Shown in pieces: positions 1-8,135 of a stretch of 64,000 nucleotides of DNA (position 1 is its first letter; each line of letters starts with the position of its first letter). Origin of the DNA: CAIVPM01 sp049242885. GTDB lineage: Bacteria; Bacteroidota; Bacteroidia; Chitinophagales; Chitinophagaceae. The notes under the pieces are model-generated. The model was not told where the DNA came from, made no database searches, and saw only the letters and a program-made list of their open reading frames with translations. The translations under genes and the position numbers were made by a program. The stretch lies in the NCBI GenBank assembly GCA_049242885.1, contig JBMLOQ010000130.1, positions 1-64,000 of the forward strand, given 5' to 3'.

Positions 1-707
1 CAATAGATGTTTCCAAGATAATCAGTTTTTATGCCATTACTTACATCAATACCTAAACCACCCAATTTTAAAGTCCATAAAACTGTACCAGTTGGAGAAT
101 ATTTGGCAACTAAAGCATCTTTATTGCCTGAACTAGTTATTGAAGTGCTTCCTACAGAAATAGAATTTGTAAAAGTGCAAGAAAAAAATACATTTCCACT
201 AGTATCTAAGGCCATTTTTGGATTTTCATCAAAACCTGTTCCTCCTACTCTTGCAGACCATAAGTAAACACCATCTTTAGAGTATTTTGCTACAAACATA
301 TCTTGGCTGCCTGTACTACTTAATGAAGCTGTTCCAAAAGAAATACTCCCAGAAAAAACACCAGTTACATATATTGTTCCATCTGTATGTACTAATACTT
401 GATTCAAAGCATCGGCACTAGTACCTCCAAATCTACGAACCCAAGCATAATTATTTAGTGAATCATACTTTGCAATAAAGCAATCACTGTTACCAGCAGA
501 TGTGATACTGATATTATTCTCGATAAATTTTGTACCAGTAAAAGTGCCACCAAATATGTAATTGCTAGCAGTATCGGTTGCTACACTCGTAAATATGGGT
601 AAAACGCCATCATTACCCCCGCTACGAAACGATTGCCACTCTTGTGCAAATGTATTTTTAACAATTAAGGTTGATAATGTAAACAGAAAAGCAACAAACA
701 GTTTCAT
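1..707 (-). CDS. Secreted SBBP-repeat beta-propeller protein (C-terminus beyond window)
   Basis: An uninterrupted minus-strand frame runs from an ATG at 707-705 off the left edge, giving 235 codons. The first 22 residues form a signal peptide ending in a FAQ-type cleavage site. After it come at least three degenerate repeats of about 50 residues, each with an AKYS-like strand, a W, and a (R/L)xGG segment followed by D..GN-Y/F strands. This is the pattern of SBBP beta-propeller repeats found in large exported Bacteroidota proteins, which often end in a T9SS sorting domain; that end is not visible. A possible -7 box (GATATTTG) lies 15 bases upstream. Specific function unknown. Confidence 0.8.
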   Translation of the reverse strand, partial: MKLFVAFLFTLSTLIVKNTFAQEWQSFRSGGNDGVLPIFTSVATDTASNYIFGGTFTGTKFIENNISITSAGNSDCFIAKYDSLNNYAWVRRFGGTSADALNQVLVHTDGTIYVTGVFSGSISFGTASLSSTGSQDMFVAKYSKDGVYLWSARVGGTGFDENPKMALDTSGNVFFSCTFTNSISVGSTSITSSGNKDALVAKYSPTGTVLWTLKLGGLGIDVSNGIKTDYLGNIY

Positions 708-721
708 ATAAATATTTTATA

Positions 722-729
722 CAAATATC
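722..729 (-). promoter_or_regulatory. Possible -7 promoter box of the SBBP gene
   Basis: On the minus strand the sequence reads GATATTTG, seven of eight matches to the Bacteroidota -7 consensus TAnnTTTG. It would give a very short leader before the ATG at 707. No clear -33 TTG was found at normal spacing, so this is tentative. Confidence 0.35.
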
Positions 730-755
730 TATTCTAAAGCTTTGTTTTTTCTACG

Positions 756-787
756 CCAATTTACGTAATTTATCTACGTAAAATTGG
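756..787. repeat. Inverted repeat between histidine kinase and SBBP gene
   Basis: CCAATTTACGTA (756-767) faces TACGTAAAATTGG (775-787) across a 7-base AT-only loop. The stem is 12 bp with one bulged base. Neither strand has a T-run after the stem, so it is not a standard terminator. It may be an operator for the SBBP gene or an mRNA-end hairpin of the kinase transcript. Confidence 0.6.
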
Positions 788-791
788 GTAG

Positions 792-3044
792 TTATACAAG
801 TGGAATTTTAATATATGCTGTAATGCCTGCTTGCATTGTATCATCGAACTCAATTTTACCATTTACCATTTCTAATCTGCTATCTAAACTGTTTAACCCA
901 ATACCTTTATGTGTTGTTTGGGCATCAAAACCTTTGCCATTGTCTTCGTAAGTTAGTTGTAGCGTTTTGTTTCTTAATTGCAGCAATAAGGAAATTTGTG
1001 ATGCACCACTATGCTTTATTGTATTGTTAATTAGCTCTTGGCAAATGCGATAAACAGTAACTTCTATTTTTTCAGATAATCGTTCTTCAATACCTATACA
1101 ATCGAAATCATAAGTAAGGTTATTTTTAGTTAAACTTCTATTACATAATTCTTGTAATGCTTTTTGTAACCCCAATTCTTTTAAGGTTACTGGCATCATT
1201 TGATAACTAATTTCTCGAACTTCTTTTGCTGCAATATCAATATCGCTAAAAATATTGTTAAGTTGTTGTTGCACAGTTGAAGGTGCACTTTTAGCAACTG
1301 CATTTATGTTCATTTTAATGGCAGTTAAATCTTGTACAATGCCATCATGTAGATCTTTGGCTATTCGACTACGTTCTTTCTCTTCAGTTTCTAAAATGCT
1401 TTGTATTAAAGCTTTTTGTGCTGTGGTTTTTTCTTCGGCTAACTTCTTTTTATTGCGTTGATAAAATGCTAAAAACAAAAGCGAGGCAGCCAATACAGTT
1501 CCTCCCAATAAAAAGTAGAATAACTGTTTTTTCTGTTTTGCATCGGCCTCTTGTTGTTGCAAATCCAATTGTTTTTGCAAACTCTCTTTTGTAAGAATAT
1601 TTATTTTTTCTTCTTTTAATGACGAGTCTAATTTATTTTGAAGAATAATTTGGTTTTGCGAAAACAATAAAATGCTATCTTCTGCTAATGTTAATTGTTG
1701 TTGTGAAATTTCGAATAAATTTTTATTGATAGCCACTTGCTGTGCAAATAGTCTTAAATTTTTAATTGAATCGGATTGATTAAGTTGTATTATCTTGTTT
1801 TCTTTTTGGTTGGTTTCGTACTTTGTTTTTAATTCATTGGTAGAACTTATTACCTTATCATTAAGGATTTTTTCGTACAAGATTTGGTATTTATTTTTAT
1901 AAACATAAGCACTTTTATAATTGCCCATTGCAGAATCTAAGAGAGCTCTGTATTTATATATTTCAGTAAAGGTGTAAGGGTCTGAGTTTATTTCTGTAGC
2001 TGTTTTTTCAGCAAGTTCATACCATTTAATAGCTTCGTCATAATTTCCTAATCCTCTATATCCAAAGCCAATGTTGTGTTGTATTAATGGAGTGCCTTGT
2101 TTTGTTTTGTTTTCATTTGCTATTTGATAAGCATTTTTCAAATATTCTATTCCCTTACTAAATTCATTTGCTCGTAAATTTATTGCACCTAAATTATTGT
2201 AACAGGTTTGAATTCCTCTTTTAAAACCAATTTTTGTAAATGCCTCAATGGCTAGCAACAAACGCTTTTCGCCTTCTTTGTATTTTTCTTGTGATATTAA
2301 AATGTTTGCTGTATTCACTAAAGTAATACCATATGTTCTAGTATCTCCAGTTTCTTTACTTGCTTTTATACTCTTGTCGTAATAAACTATAGCTTCTTCA
2401 AAGTTTTTCATATTGTACAGTTGTCTGCCAATATTATTAAAGGTTGAAGCTATATTTTTTTTTAGATTTAACTTTTCTTGAATAGCTAAACTCTTAAATA
2501 AGTAAGTTAATGATGTTTCATAATTGCCTAATTCACTGTAGTTTGAACCCAATGATTCGTAAATTTTTTCTAATTCTTTGTCGTTTTTATTTGCTAAATA
2601 AATTTGTTCTGCATTTTGCAAATCAATAATTGCTTCTTTATGCTTTACTAGGGTATATTTTGATTGTGCTAATTCTAATAAAATTTTAGCTTTAACATTA
2701 TTATTCTTTAGCTTATTTGCTAATTCAATGGCCTCATTTAACAACAGCATTGCCTCATTACCCCTATACTTAAAAATATAAAAACCTGCCCGTGCTAATA
2801 AGGATTCTATTTTTCCAAAGTAATAATTTTTCTTGTTTGCTAACTCATAAGCCAATTTTGCATTTTTAAAGGTATTTGCAGAATCTGTTTTATGTGTAAG
2901 AAATGCTAGTTGATTTAATAAGTTTACTTTTAAAGTATCCACACTTGCAGAATTTATTAAATTCTGCAAACTATCAATTTGCTTTTGCTGACTAATTGCA
3001 AAAACCGAGAATGACATATATATTAAAAATAATCTATATCTCAT
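792..3044 (-). CDS. TPR-containing sensor histidine kinase, NarL/DesK (HisKA_3) type
   Basis: A 750-residue protein with an N-terminal signal peptide (ending AISQ) and a periplasmic sensor region of about six TPR repeats. A coiled coil follows, then one membrane helix at about 508-530. The kinase has the HisKA_3 motif LHDGIVQDL with phospho-His at about 566, an N-box (QELINNTIKH, about 669-678) and a G-box (DNGKGF, about 701). It should autophosphorylate and pass phosphate to the regulator encoded 4 bases upstream in the same operon. TPR sensors of this type are common in Bacteroidota. The signal sensed cannot be read from sequence. Confidence 0.92.
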   Translation of the reverse strand: MRYRLFLIYMSFSVFAISQQKQIDSLQNLINSASVDTLKVNLLNQLAFLTHKTDSANTFKNAKLAYELANKKNYYFGKIESLLARAGFYIFKYRGNEAMLLLNEAIELANKLKNNNVKAKILLELAQSKYTLVKHKEAIIDLQNAEQIYLANKNDKELEKIYESLGSNYSELGNYETSLTYLFKSLAIQEKLNLKKNIASTFNNIGRQLYNMKNFEEAIVYYDKSIKASKETGDTRTYGITLVNTANILISQEKYKEGEKRLLLAIEAFTKIGFKRGIQTCYNNLGAINLRANEFSKGIEYLKNAYQIANENKTKQGTPLIQHNIGFGYRGLGNYDEAIKWYELAEKTATEINSDPYTFTEIYKYRALLDSAMGNYKSAYVYKNKYQILYEKILNDKVISSTNELKTKYETNQKENKIIQLNQSDSIKNLRLFAQQVAINKNLFEISQQQLTLAEDSILLFSQNQIILQNKLDSSLKEEKINILTKESLQKQLDLQQQEADAKQKKQLFYFLLGGTVLAASLLFLAFYQRNKKKLAEEKTTAQKALIQSILETEEKERSRIAKDLHDGIVQDLTAIKMNINAVAKSAPSTVQQQLNNIFSDIDIAAKEVREISYQMMPVTLKELGLQKALQELCNRSLTKNNLTYDFDCIGIEERLSEKIEVTVYRICQELINNTIKHSGASQISLLLQLRNKTLQLTYEDNGKGFDAQTTHKGIGLNSLDSRLEMVNGKIEFDDTMQAGITAYIKIPLV

Positions 3045-3048
3045 TTTA

Positions 3049-3687
3049 TCAAACTAAATTATTTTTTAATGCTACACTTATTAATTTTCCAATTGTTGTA
3101 ACATCGAACTTAAACATGATATGTTTTTTGTGTGTTTCTACAGTACGTGGACTTAAAAACAATTTCTCGGAAATTTCTTTAGGGCTTAATCCTTCGCATA
3201 AAAGTTTTAAAATTTCTTGTTCACGTTCTGTTAATGGCTCATGAAGTGCTGTTGTTTTTTTTATAACCAAGCCATAACCACTAATTACTTTTAAAACCTC
3301 TTTTGAAAAATAAAAATTTTGAGAAGTAGAAAAAATAGCCTCAGTAAGCTCATCTTCACTGCAATCTTTATTTAAATAACCAGAAGCACCTTTTTCGATG
3401 CAATCGTCAATTATTTCTTTTTCATTATTCATGGATAAAATATAGCAACGCAATTCAGGAAAACTTTTTTTAAGCTCCACTAAAGTTTTTCTGCCATCCC
3501 ACACAGGCATATTAATATCTATAAAAACAAGACTTGGCAAGATTTCTTGGCAAGCTTCAAATAATTCTTTGCCATTATGAAAAATTTTTATACTGCTTAC
3601 ACCCTCAATTTTTTGCATAATACTGGCTAACCCTTTTGCAACAATATTATGATCATCCGCCAAGTAAATTAGTTTTGAATTAATCAT
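3049..3687 (-). CDS. LuxR/NarL-family response regulator
   Basis: A 212-residue protein. The receiver domain (about 5-125) has the acidic pair D11-D12, phospho-acceptor D57 in FIDINMP, and the conserved Lys in GYLNKD. The C-terminal LuxR helix-turn-helix (about 148-212) includes LTEREQEILKLLCEGLSPKEI and the recognition-helix segment LSPRTVETHKKHI. It is the first gene of the pair with the kinase at 792-3044 (4-base gap), and a good promoter lies upstream. It probably activates transcription on phosphorylation; targets are unknown. Confidence 0.95.
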   Translation of the reverse strand: MINSKLIYLADDHNIVAKGLASIMQKIEGVSSIKIFHNGKELFEACQEILPSLVFIDINMPVWDGRKTLVELKKSFPELRCYILSMNNEKEIIDDCIEKGASGYLNKDCSEDELTEAIFSTSQNFYFSKEVLKVISGYGLVIKKTTALHEPLTEREQEILKLLCEGLSPKEISEKLFLSPRTVETHKKHIMFKFDVTTIGKLISVALKNNLV

Positions 3688-3701
3688 TTATTTATGTTGC
3701 T

Positions 3702-3732
3702 CAAATATAATTACATAGTGTACTTATTGCAA
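3702..3732 (-). promoter_or_regulatory. Bacteroidota-type promoter of the two-component operon
   Basis: On the minus strand TTG (3732-3730) is followed after exactly 20 bases by TATATTTG (3709-3702). This is a full match to the -33 TTG / -7 TAnnTTTG consensus. It lies just upstream of the response-regulator ATG at 3687, so the leader is short. Confidence 0.8.
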
Positions 3733-3751
3733 GAATAATTGAGGTTTTGTG

Positions 3752-3789
3752 AAAAAAAAAATAGCAACCTACAATGTAGATTGCTATTT
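3752..3789 (-). terminator. Rho-independent terminator after the GCS2 gene
   Basis: Read on the minus strand, AAATAGCAA and CTAC pair with GTAG and TTGCTATTT around a 3-base loop, with one internal mismatch. A run of ten T follows. It lies 21 bases after the GCS2 stop and ends the 8.1-3.8 kb transcription direction before the two-component promoter. Confidence 0.9.
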
Positions 3790-3810
3790 AGAAATTTCTT
3801 TTTAAGTTGT

Positions 3811-4920
3811 TTATTGTACTAGAAATTGATTGCTTATATAATCCACCACTTTATTTAAATCATTGGTTTCGTTAAACACTTTAATTTGTCTATCGGCACC
3901 TGTTCCATTTTCTAGCATTTTATGTACATAGTTAATGGCATGGCGAGCTCCAACTTGGTCAACTACATCATCAACAAAATCTAATAATTCATAAATCAGC
4001 AATCTTGTATTTACTTCTGTTTCTTTACCAAAATCAATGAGTGTTCCATCAATACCATAACGTCCTGCACGCCATTTATTTTCGTTTAGCAAAGCCCTAG
4101 AATACATTATAAAATTCATGTTTTTATGACGCAGTTTGTACAATTTTGCACAAATTGCTTGAAACAATCCAGCAATTGCTATGGTATCCATTATATTCAT
4201 GGGTACGTCGCAAATTCTAAACTCTACTGTATTAAAAAATGGATGTACTCTTAAATCCCACCAAATTTTCTTAGCATTATCAATACAATTGGTTTTAATA
4301 AGCAAGTTTACGTAATTATCGTATGCTTCTATGCTTTCGAAATAATCTGGAATACCTGTTCTTGGAAACTTATCAAACACTTTAGTTCTAAAGCTTTTGT
4401 AGCCAGTTGTTCTTCCTTCCCAAAAAGGAGAATTGGTGCTAAGGGCATATACGTGTGGTAAAAAATATCTTGCACTGTTAGCAATATGAATAGCCATTTT
4501 TCTATCTTCCATGCCAACATGAACATGCAGCCCAAAAATTAAATTGCTACGAGCAGCTTCTTGCAATTCATTTACAATTTGGTGATAGCGAACATGGTCT
4601 GTAATTAATTGACTATCCCAATGGCTAAAAGGATGTGTGCCGCTAGCTCCCATTGCCAATCCTAAACTTCCAGCAATTGTAGAAATTGTACTTCTTAAAG
4701 TTGCTACATCTTTATAAGCTTCTTCTACATCTTTACAAATATCTGTACCAACTTCTACAACAGCTTGGTGCATTTCGGCCTTTACTTTATCTTTAATAAG
4801 CTTCTGCCCTTCTTGCACAATTTTTTGTTCGTGGCTTTTAAGTTCCCTTGTTTTGGGATCTAAAACCATGTACTCCTCTTCTACACCAAGAGTAAAATGT
4901 CGATAATTTAAATTTCCCAT
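3811..4920 (-). CDS. Carboxylate-amine ligase, glutamate-cysteine ligase family 2 (YbdK-like)
   Basis: A 369-residue protein matching the usual length of the GCS2/YbdK family. The N-terminal nucleotide/metal motif is LGVEEEYMVLD (E14-E16). Other signatures are the GLHVHVGM segment and the R-x-H-P-F-F-N-T-V-E-F-R-I-C-D stretch. Such enzymes join an amino acid carboxylate to an amine using ATP, as in gamma-glutamylcysteine formation, although many members have unknown substrates. Two genes upstream lies an ATP-grasp ligase, and both carry the same AACATTTG box before their ATG. This suggests a shared small-molecule or peptide pathway rather than glutathione synthesis proper. Confidence 0.88.
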   Translation of the reverse strand: MGNLNYRHFTLGVEEEYMVLDPKTRELKSHEQKIVQEGQKLIKDKVKAEMHQAVVEVGTDICKDVEEAYKDVATLRSTISTIAGSLGLAMGASGTHPFSHWDSQLITDHVRYHQIVNELQEAARSNLIFGLHVHVGMEDRKMAIHIANSARYFLPHVYALSTNSPFWEGRTTGYKSFRTKVFDKFPRTGIPDYFESIEAYDNYVNLLIKTNCIDNAKKIWWDLRVHPFFNTVEFRICDVPMNIMDTIAIAGLFQAICAKLYKLRHKNMNFIMYSRALLNENKWRAGRYGIDGTLIDFGKETEVNTRLLIYELLDFVDDVVDQVGARHAINYVHKMLENGTGADRQIKVFNETNDLNKVVDYISNQFLVQ

Positions 4921-4970
4921 AAATATTAATTAATTCAAATGTTAAAAAATTAAATTCTAACGATTTTTTT

Positions 4971-5609
4971 TTATTGACTAAAAACTTCTTCTACATCAAT
5001 TTCAATACCTTCTAAAACTTTTGATACTACAAACCCTTCGTAACTCACGGGCTTTAGCCCTTTGTATTTTCCATTTTCTAATAAATAAACCAAAATTGTT
5101 TTACTCTCGGGATACACTATCCAATATTCTAATACACCTGCTTCTTCATAAACATCAAACTTAAGTTGAATTTCTTTTTTAGAATTTCCTGGACTTAAAA
5201 TTTCAATTACCAATTCAGGTGCACCACAGCAACCTCTATCATCAAGCTTTGTGAGGTCGCAAACAACTACAATATCGGGTTGAACAACAGTAAAAATTTC
5301 ATTATCCTTTTTATTGTTTTTTACTGGAAGCCTTACATCAAATGGAGCTGTGTAGGCTCTACAATTCCTATTCTTCAGAAAATTGAAAATTGTGTTATGA
5401 ACAAATGCACTAATCTCTTGATGAATTCTATTTGGTGCACTCATTTTTAATAATCGCCCTTTTATTATTTCAAGTCTTTCTTCAACCTTAAATAATAAAT
5501 AATCTGCATAAGAATATCTTGGCAAGCTATAAAGCCTTTCTGAGTCTTCTATTAAAAATTGCTCCTCATTATTTTCATCAATTCTATAATATGTTAATTC
5601 TTTTTGCAT
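4971..5609 (-). CDS. Uma2-family PD-(D/E)XK nuclease-fold protein (DUF820)
   Basis: A 212-residue protein with the Uma2 core. An N-terminal helix-rich part is followed by the strand-turn motif PDIVVV (D112), then PELVIEILSPGN (E136), then a K..Y-x-x-x-G-V-x-E-Y-W-I-V-Y segment. The family has a restriction-endonuclease fold but its biological role is unsettled; members are abundant in cyanobacteria and Bacteroidota. It sits between the ATP-grasp and GCS2 genes (46- and 50-base gaps), so it is probably co-transcribed, possibly as a later insertion. Confidence 0.88.
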   Translation of the reverse strand: MQKELTYYRIDENNEEQFLIEDSERLYSLPRYSYADYLLFKVEERLEIIKGRLLKMSAPNRIHQEISAFVHNTIFNFLKNRNCRAYTAPFDVRLPVKNNKKDNEIFTVVQPDIVVVCDLTKLDDRGCCGAPELVIEILSPGNSKKEIQLKFDVYEEAGVLEYWIVYPESKTILVYLLENGKYKGLKPVSYEGFVVSKVLEGIEIDVEEVFSQ

Positions 5610-5655
5610 TTAAAATTTTCTGAAAAATTCTGGCTTTTGGAAAACTGCATCTTAA

Positions 5656-6612
5656 TTAAAACCACAATTTGTGCTTATTGCTACTGCGTTTAATGTATTC
5701 ACCCCAAGTTAAATTATCGGCACCATCTATATGTTCTTGAGCTTTTTCAATTGCATAATTTGCAGCAGTTTCTACTACCCAAGCAAAATTTTCTTCACCA
5801 ACACTTGTTCTTTCTGCATCTGGTGCTGGGTTACAAAAGTCAATAGCATAAGGTACGCCATCTCTAACTGCTAATTCAACAGTATTAAAATCGTAACCTA
5901 AATATCTATTTATTCTTAAAACTATATCTTCCATTTGCTCTAAGCGTTCTTTACTTGGTTTGAAATCTGCTACATATCTTAAATGATGAGGATTACGAGG
6001 CTCGTAACTCATTATTCTAACATATTTCCCTCCAATGCAGTAGCAACGGTAATATTCCTCAAATTTAATTTCTTCTTGGAGCATCATAACCAATTGTCCA
6101 GTTTCGGCATGTTTTTCAAAAAACTCATCTAAGCTATTTAATTGATAAACATTTTTCCAACCACCACCAGCAAAAGGTTTCATGTATGCAGGAAAGCCAA
6201 CATAATCAAAAATTCCTTTCCAATCAAGTGGATAAGCAAGATTTGCAAATGATTGATCACTAGTATCATCTGGTAAATCGTGGCTTGGAAGTATTACTGT
6301 TTTTGGAACTGGAACTCCAATTTTTGTAGCTAAACAATTATTGAAAAACTTTTCATCGGCACTCCACCAAAATGGATTATTAATTACAGTTGTGCCACAT
6401 AAAGCTGCATTTTTTAGAAATGCTCTATAAAATGGAACGTCTTGACTAATTCTATCAAAAATAACGGCATAGCCACTTGCTTCTCCTTGCATTACTTTAT
6501 CAATAGAAACTGGCTCGGCAATTATACCTGGAATGTTTTTACTATTTATCCTTTCTACAAAGGCTTCAGGAAAACTTCTTTCTTTTCCATGAAGTACACC
6601 AATTTTTTTCAT
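5656..6612 (-). CDS. ATP-grasp family ligase
   Basis: A 318-residue protein with ATP-grasp features. A pre-ATP-grasp N-domain begins MKKIGVLHG. The lysine and glycine-rich loop is KPFAGGGWKNV (145-155). C-terminal metal-ligand strands include VELAVRDG and YAIDFCNPAPD. ATP-grasp enzymes make amide or peptide bonds through acyl phosphates. Pairing of ATP-grasp with GCS2-type ligases is a recognised genomic theme in predicted amidoligase pathways. The substrate is unknown. AACATTTG, one mismatch from the -7 consensus, lies a few bases before the ATG. Confidence 0.85.
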   Translation of the reverse strand: MKKIGVLHGKERSFPEAFVERINSKNIPGIIAEPVSIDKVMQGEASGYAVIFDRISQDVPFYRAFLKNAALCGTTVINNPFWWSADEKFFNNCLATKIGVPVPKTVILPSHDLPDDTSDQSFANLAYPLDWKGIFDYVGFPAYMKPFAGGGWKNVYQLNSLDEFFEKHAETGQLVMMLQEEIKFEEYYRCYCIGGKYVRIMSYEPRNPHHLRYVADFKPSKERLEQMEDIVLRINRYLGYDFNTVELAVRDGVPYAIDFCNPAPDAERTSVGEENFAWVVETAANYAIEKAQEHIDGADNLTWGEYIKRSSNKHKLWF

Positions 6613-6754
6613 AATTCAAATGTTTTTTAGTACATAACAATATTAAGGATAAATGATATCCAATTTAATTTTTTTTAAATATATTTTTAATAAAAGTTAA
6701 AAAGTGAGATTTAGTTTGATTAAACTGTACAAAAAGGTTTGGTACTTAAACAGT

Positions 6755-7486
6755 TTATAAAGTATGATTAAGCAAATCTAAATCTTTAATGAAATGGTGA
6801 AATTTTGAAGATTGAACCAAACTCTTGGTCATTTTTAAATGTCCATCATGGTGCATATCGGTTCCTAAGAAATTTACCATTTTGTTTTTTATTAGCCTTT
6901 CGGCGGTTTTAAAAACTGGTTTTCCATAATATCCTGTAAGTGATAATAAATTTACTTGCAACAAGCAGCCACGTTCTATAAACTCATGAAACACATCAAA
7001 ATTATGGTGATAATAGCTATATCTTTCTGGATGAGCTAAAATTGGTTTATAACCTTTCATTAAAAGGTCAAAAACTACTTCAACTATATTTTGAGAAACA
7101 GCTGCAAAGCTCATTTCAATTAAAACATAATTTTTGCCAAATGTCAGTATTGGTTTATTACTTTTTATGGCTTCGGCAAATTCTAACCCAACCATATATT
7201 CTGCACCAGCATAAATGGGCATATCTATATTGGCTTTGACTAATGCACTTTTAACTTCTTCTAACTTACTTAAAATGCCTTCATAAGTATTATCGTGAAT
7301 ACCAGGTAAAATATGTGGAGTGCAAATTAATTTTTTGTATCCAAGATGTTTCATTTCTTGCACAAAAGCTAATGTTTGTTCCATGGTTTGCAAACCATCA
7401 TCTATGCCTGGCAATAAATGGTTGTGCATATCGGCACCTAAGAAACTAAAATTTTTATCGCTTTTTTTATTGAAAAATGAAAACAT
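6755..7486 (-). CDS. PHP-domain protein-tyrosine phosphatase, CpsB/YwqE family
   Basis: A 243-residue PHP-fold metal-dependent phosphatase. Visible metal-binding motifs are DMHNHLLPGIDDG (H21, H23), the CTPH segment, and LAHPERY and GTDMHHDGH near the C-terminus. Relatives dephosphorylate tyrosine autokinases that control capsule or exopolysaccharide assembly. It lies 95 bases after the UpxY-like antiterminator, which fits a polysaccharide link. However, no kinase, Wzx/Wzy or glycosyltransferase cluster is next to it. Confidence 0.88.
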   Translation of the reverse strand: MFSFFNKKSDKNFSFLGADMHNHLLPGIDDGLQTMEQTLAFVQEMKHLGYKKLICTPHILPGIHDNTYEGILSKLEEVKSALVKANIDMPIYAGAEYMVGLEFAEAIKSNKPILTFGKNYVLIEMSFAAVSQNIVEVVFDLLMKGYKPILAHPERYSYYHHNFDVFHEFIERGCLLQVNLLSLTGYYGKPVFKTAERLIKNKMVNFLGTDMHHDGHLKMTKSLVQSSKFHHFIKDLDLLNHTL

Positions 7487-7581
7487 GAAATAGTTGTTCT
7501 AATTTGTTAAAAAACGTATTTACTTTAATAATTAACTACTTGATAAATTAGGAACAAGCTTATTCAAATTTTGAAAAGAAA

Positions 7582-8085
7582 TTACACTACCTCTACATCA
7601 GCAGTGCTAAATTCAATGCTCATTACTGTACCAAGTGACTCTATTTGTACATAAACTTTCTTTTTACCAGTTTTGGTTACTTTGCCTCCTTTATTCATAA
7701 ATACGCCATTAGAAATTCGTACTTTATCGTTTATGTTAAAGGTTTTTGAATCTTGCAGCGTTGCAACTGCTTTATCTAACTTTAGGTATTTTTTTATTTC
7801 TTCAATTTCTTGTTCCCTAACCACTGCAGGTTTACCCAAATAATATACATAATTAAGTACTCCTTGAGTATGCTTTACTTTGTCGGCTTGCTCCAAAAAA
7901 ATATTCACAAAGATATACGACTTAAAAATGGGCTCTTCTACAACTTTAATTCTATCGCTCCATTGCTTTGCAACTTTGTGCATGGGACACCAAGTTTCTA
8001 TTTTTTCGTCTAATAAAATCTCGTTCACTTTTTTTTCAGTTCTTGGTTTTACATAAAGAACTCTCCATATTCTTTTGTTGTTCAT
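7582..8085 (-). CDS. UpxY-family NusG-like transcription antiterminator
   Basis: A 167-residue NusG paralogue. The NGN domain (about 6-105) begins with the typical WRVLYVKPRTEKKV and contains YIFVNIF. A C-terminal KOW-like domain (about 115-165) follows. In Bacteroides, UpxY proteins are usually the first gene of a capsular polysaccharide operon and prevent premature termination in it. Here the next gene is a CpsB-like phosphatase and then unrelated genes, so its target operon may be remote or lost. Confidence 0.88.
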   Translation of the reverse strand: MNNKRIWRVLYVKPRTEKKVNEILLDEKIETWCPMHKVAKQWSDRIKVVEEPIFKSYIFVNIFLEQADKVKHTQGVLNYVYYLGKPAVVREQEIEEIKKYLKLDKAVATLQDSKTFNINDKVRISNGVFMNKGGKVTKTGKKKVYVQIESLGTVMSIEFSTADVEVV

Positions 8086-8135
8086 ATTGTTTCTGTAGTT
8101 TACTGTATTTAAAATTTAAGCCATGAAAATGTTGG

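Noticed and set aside
8086..8135. Possible riboswitch or BirA operator around bioB
   Set aside because: The gaps on both sides are short and no palindrome or conserved aptamer feature was found.
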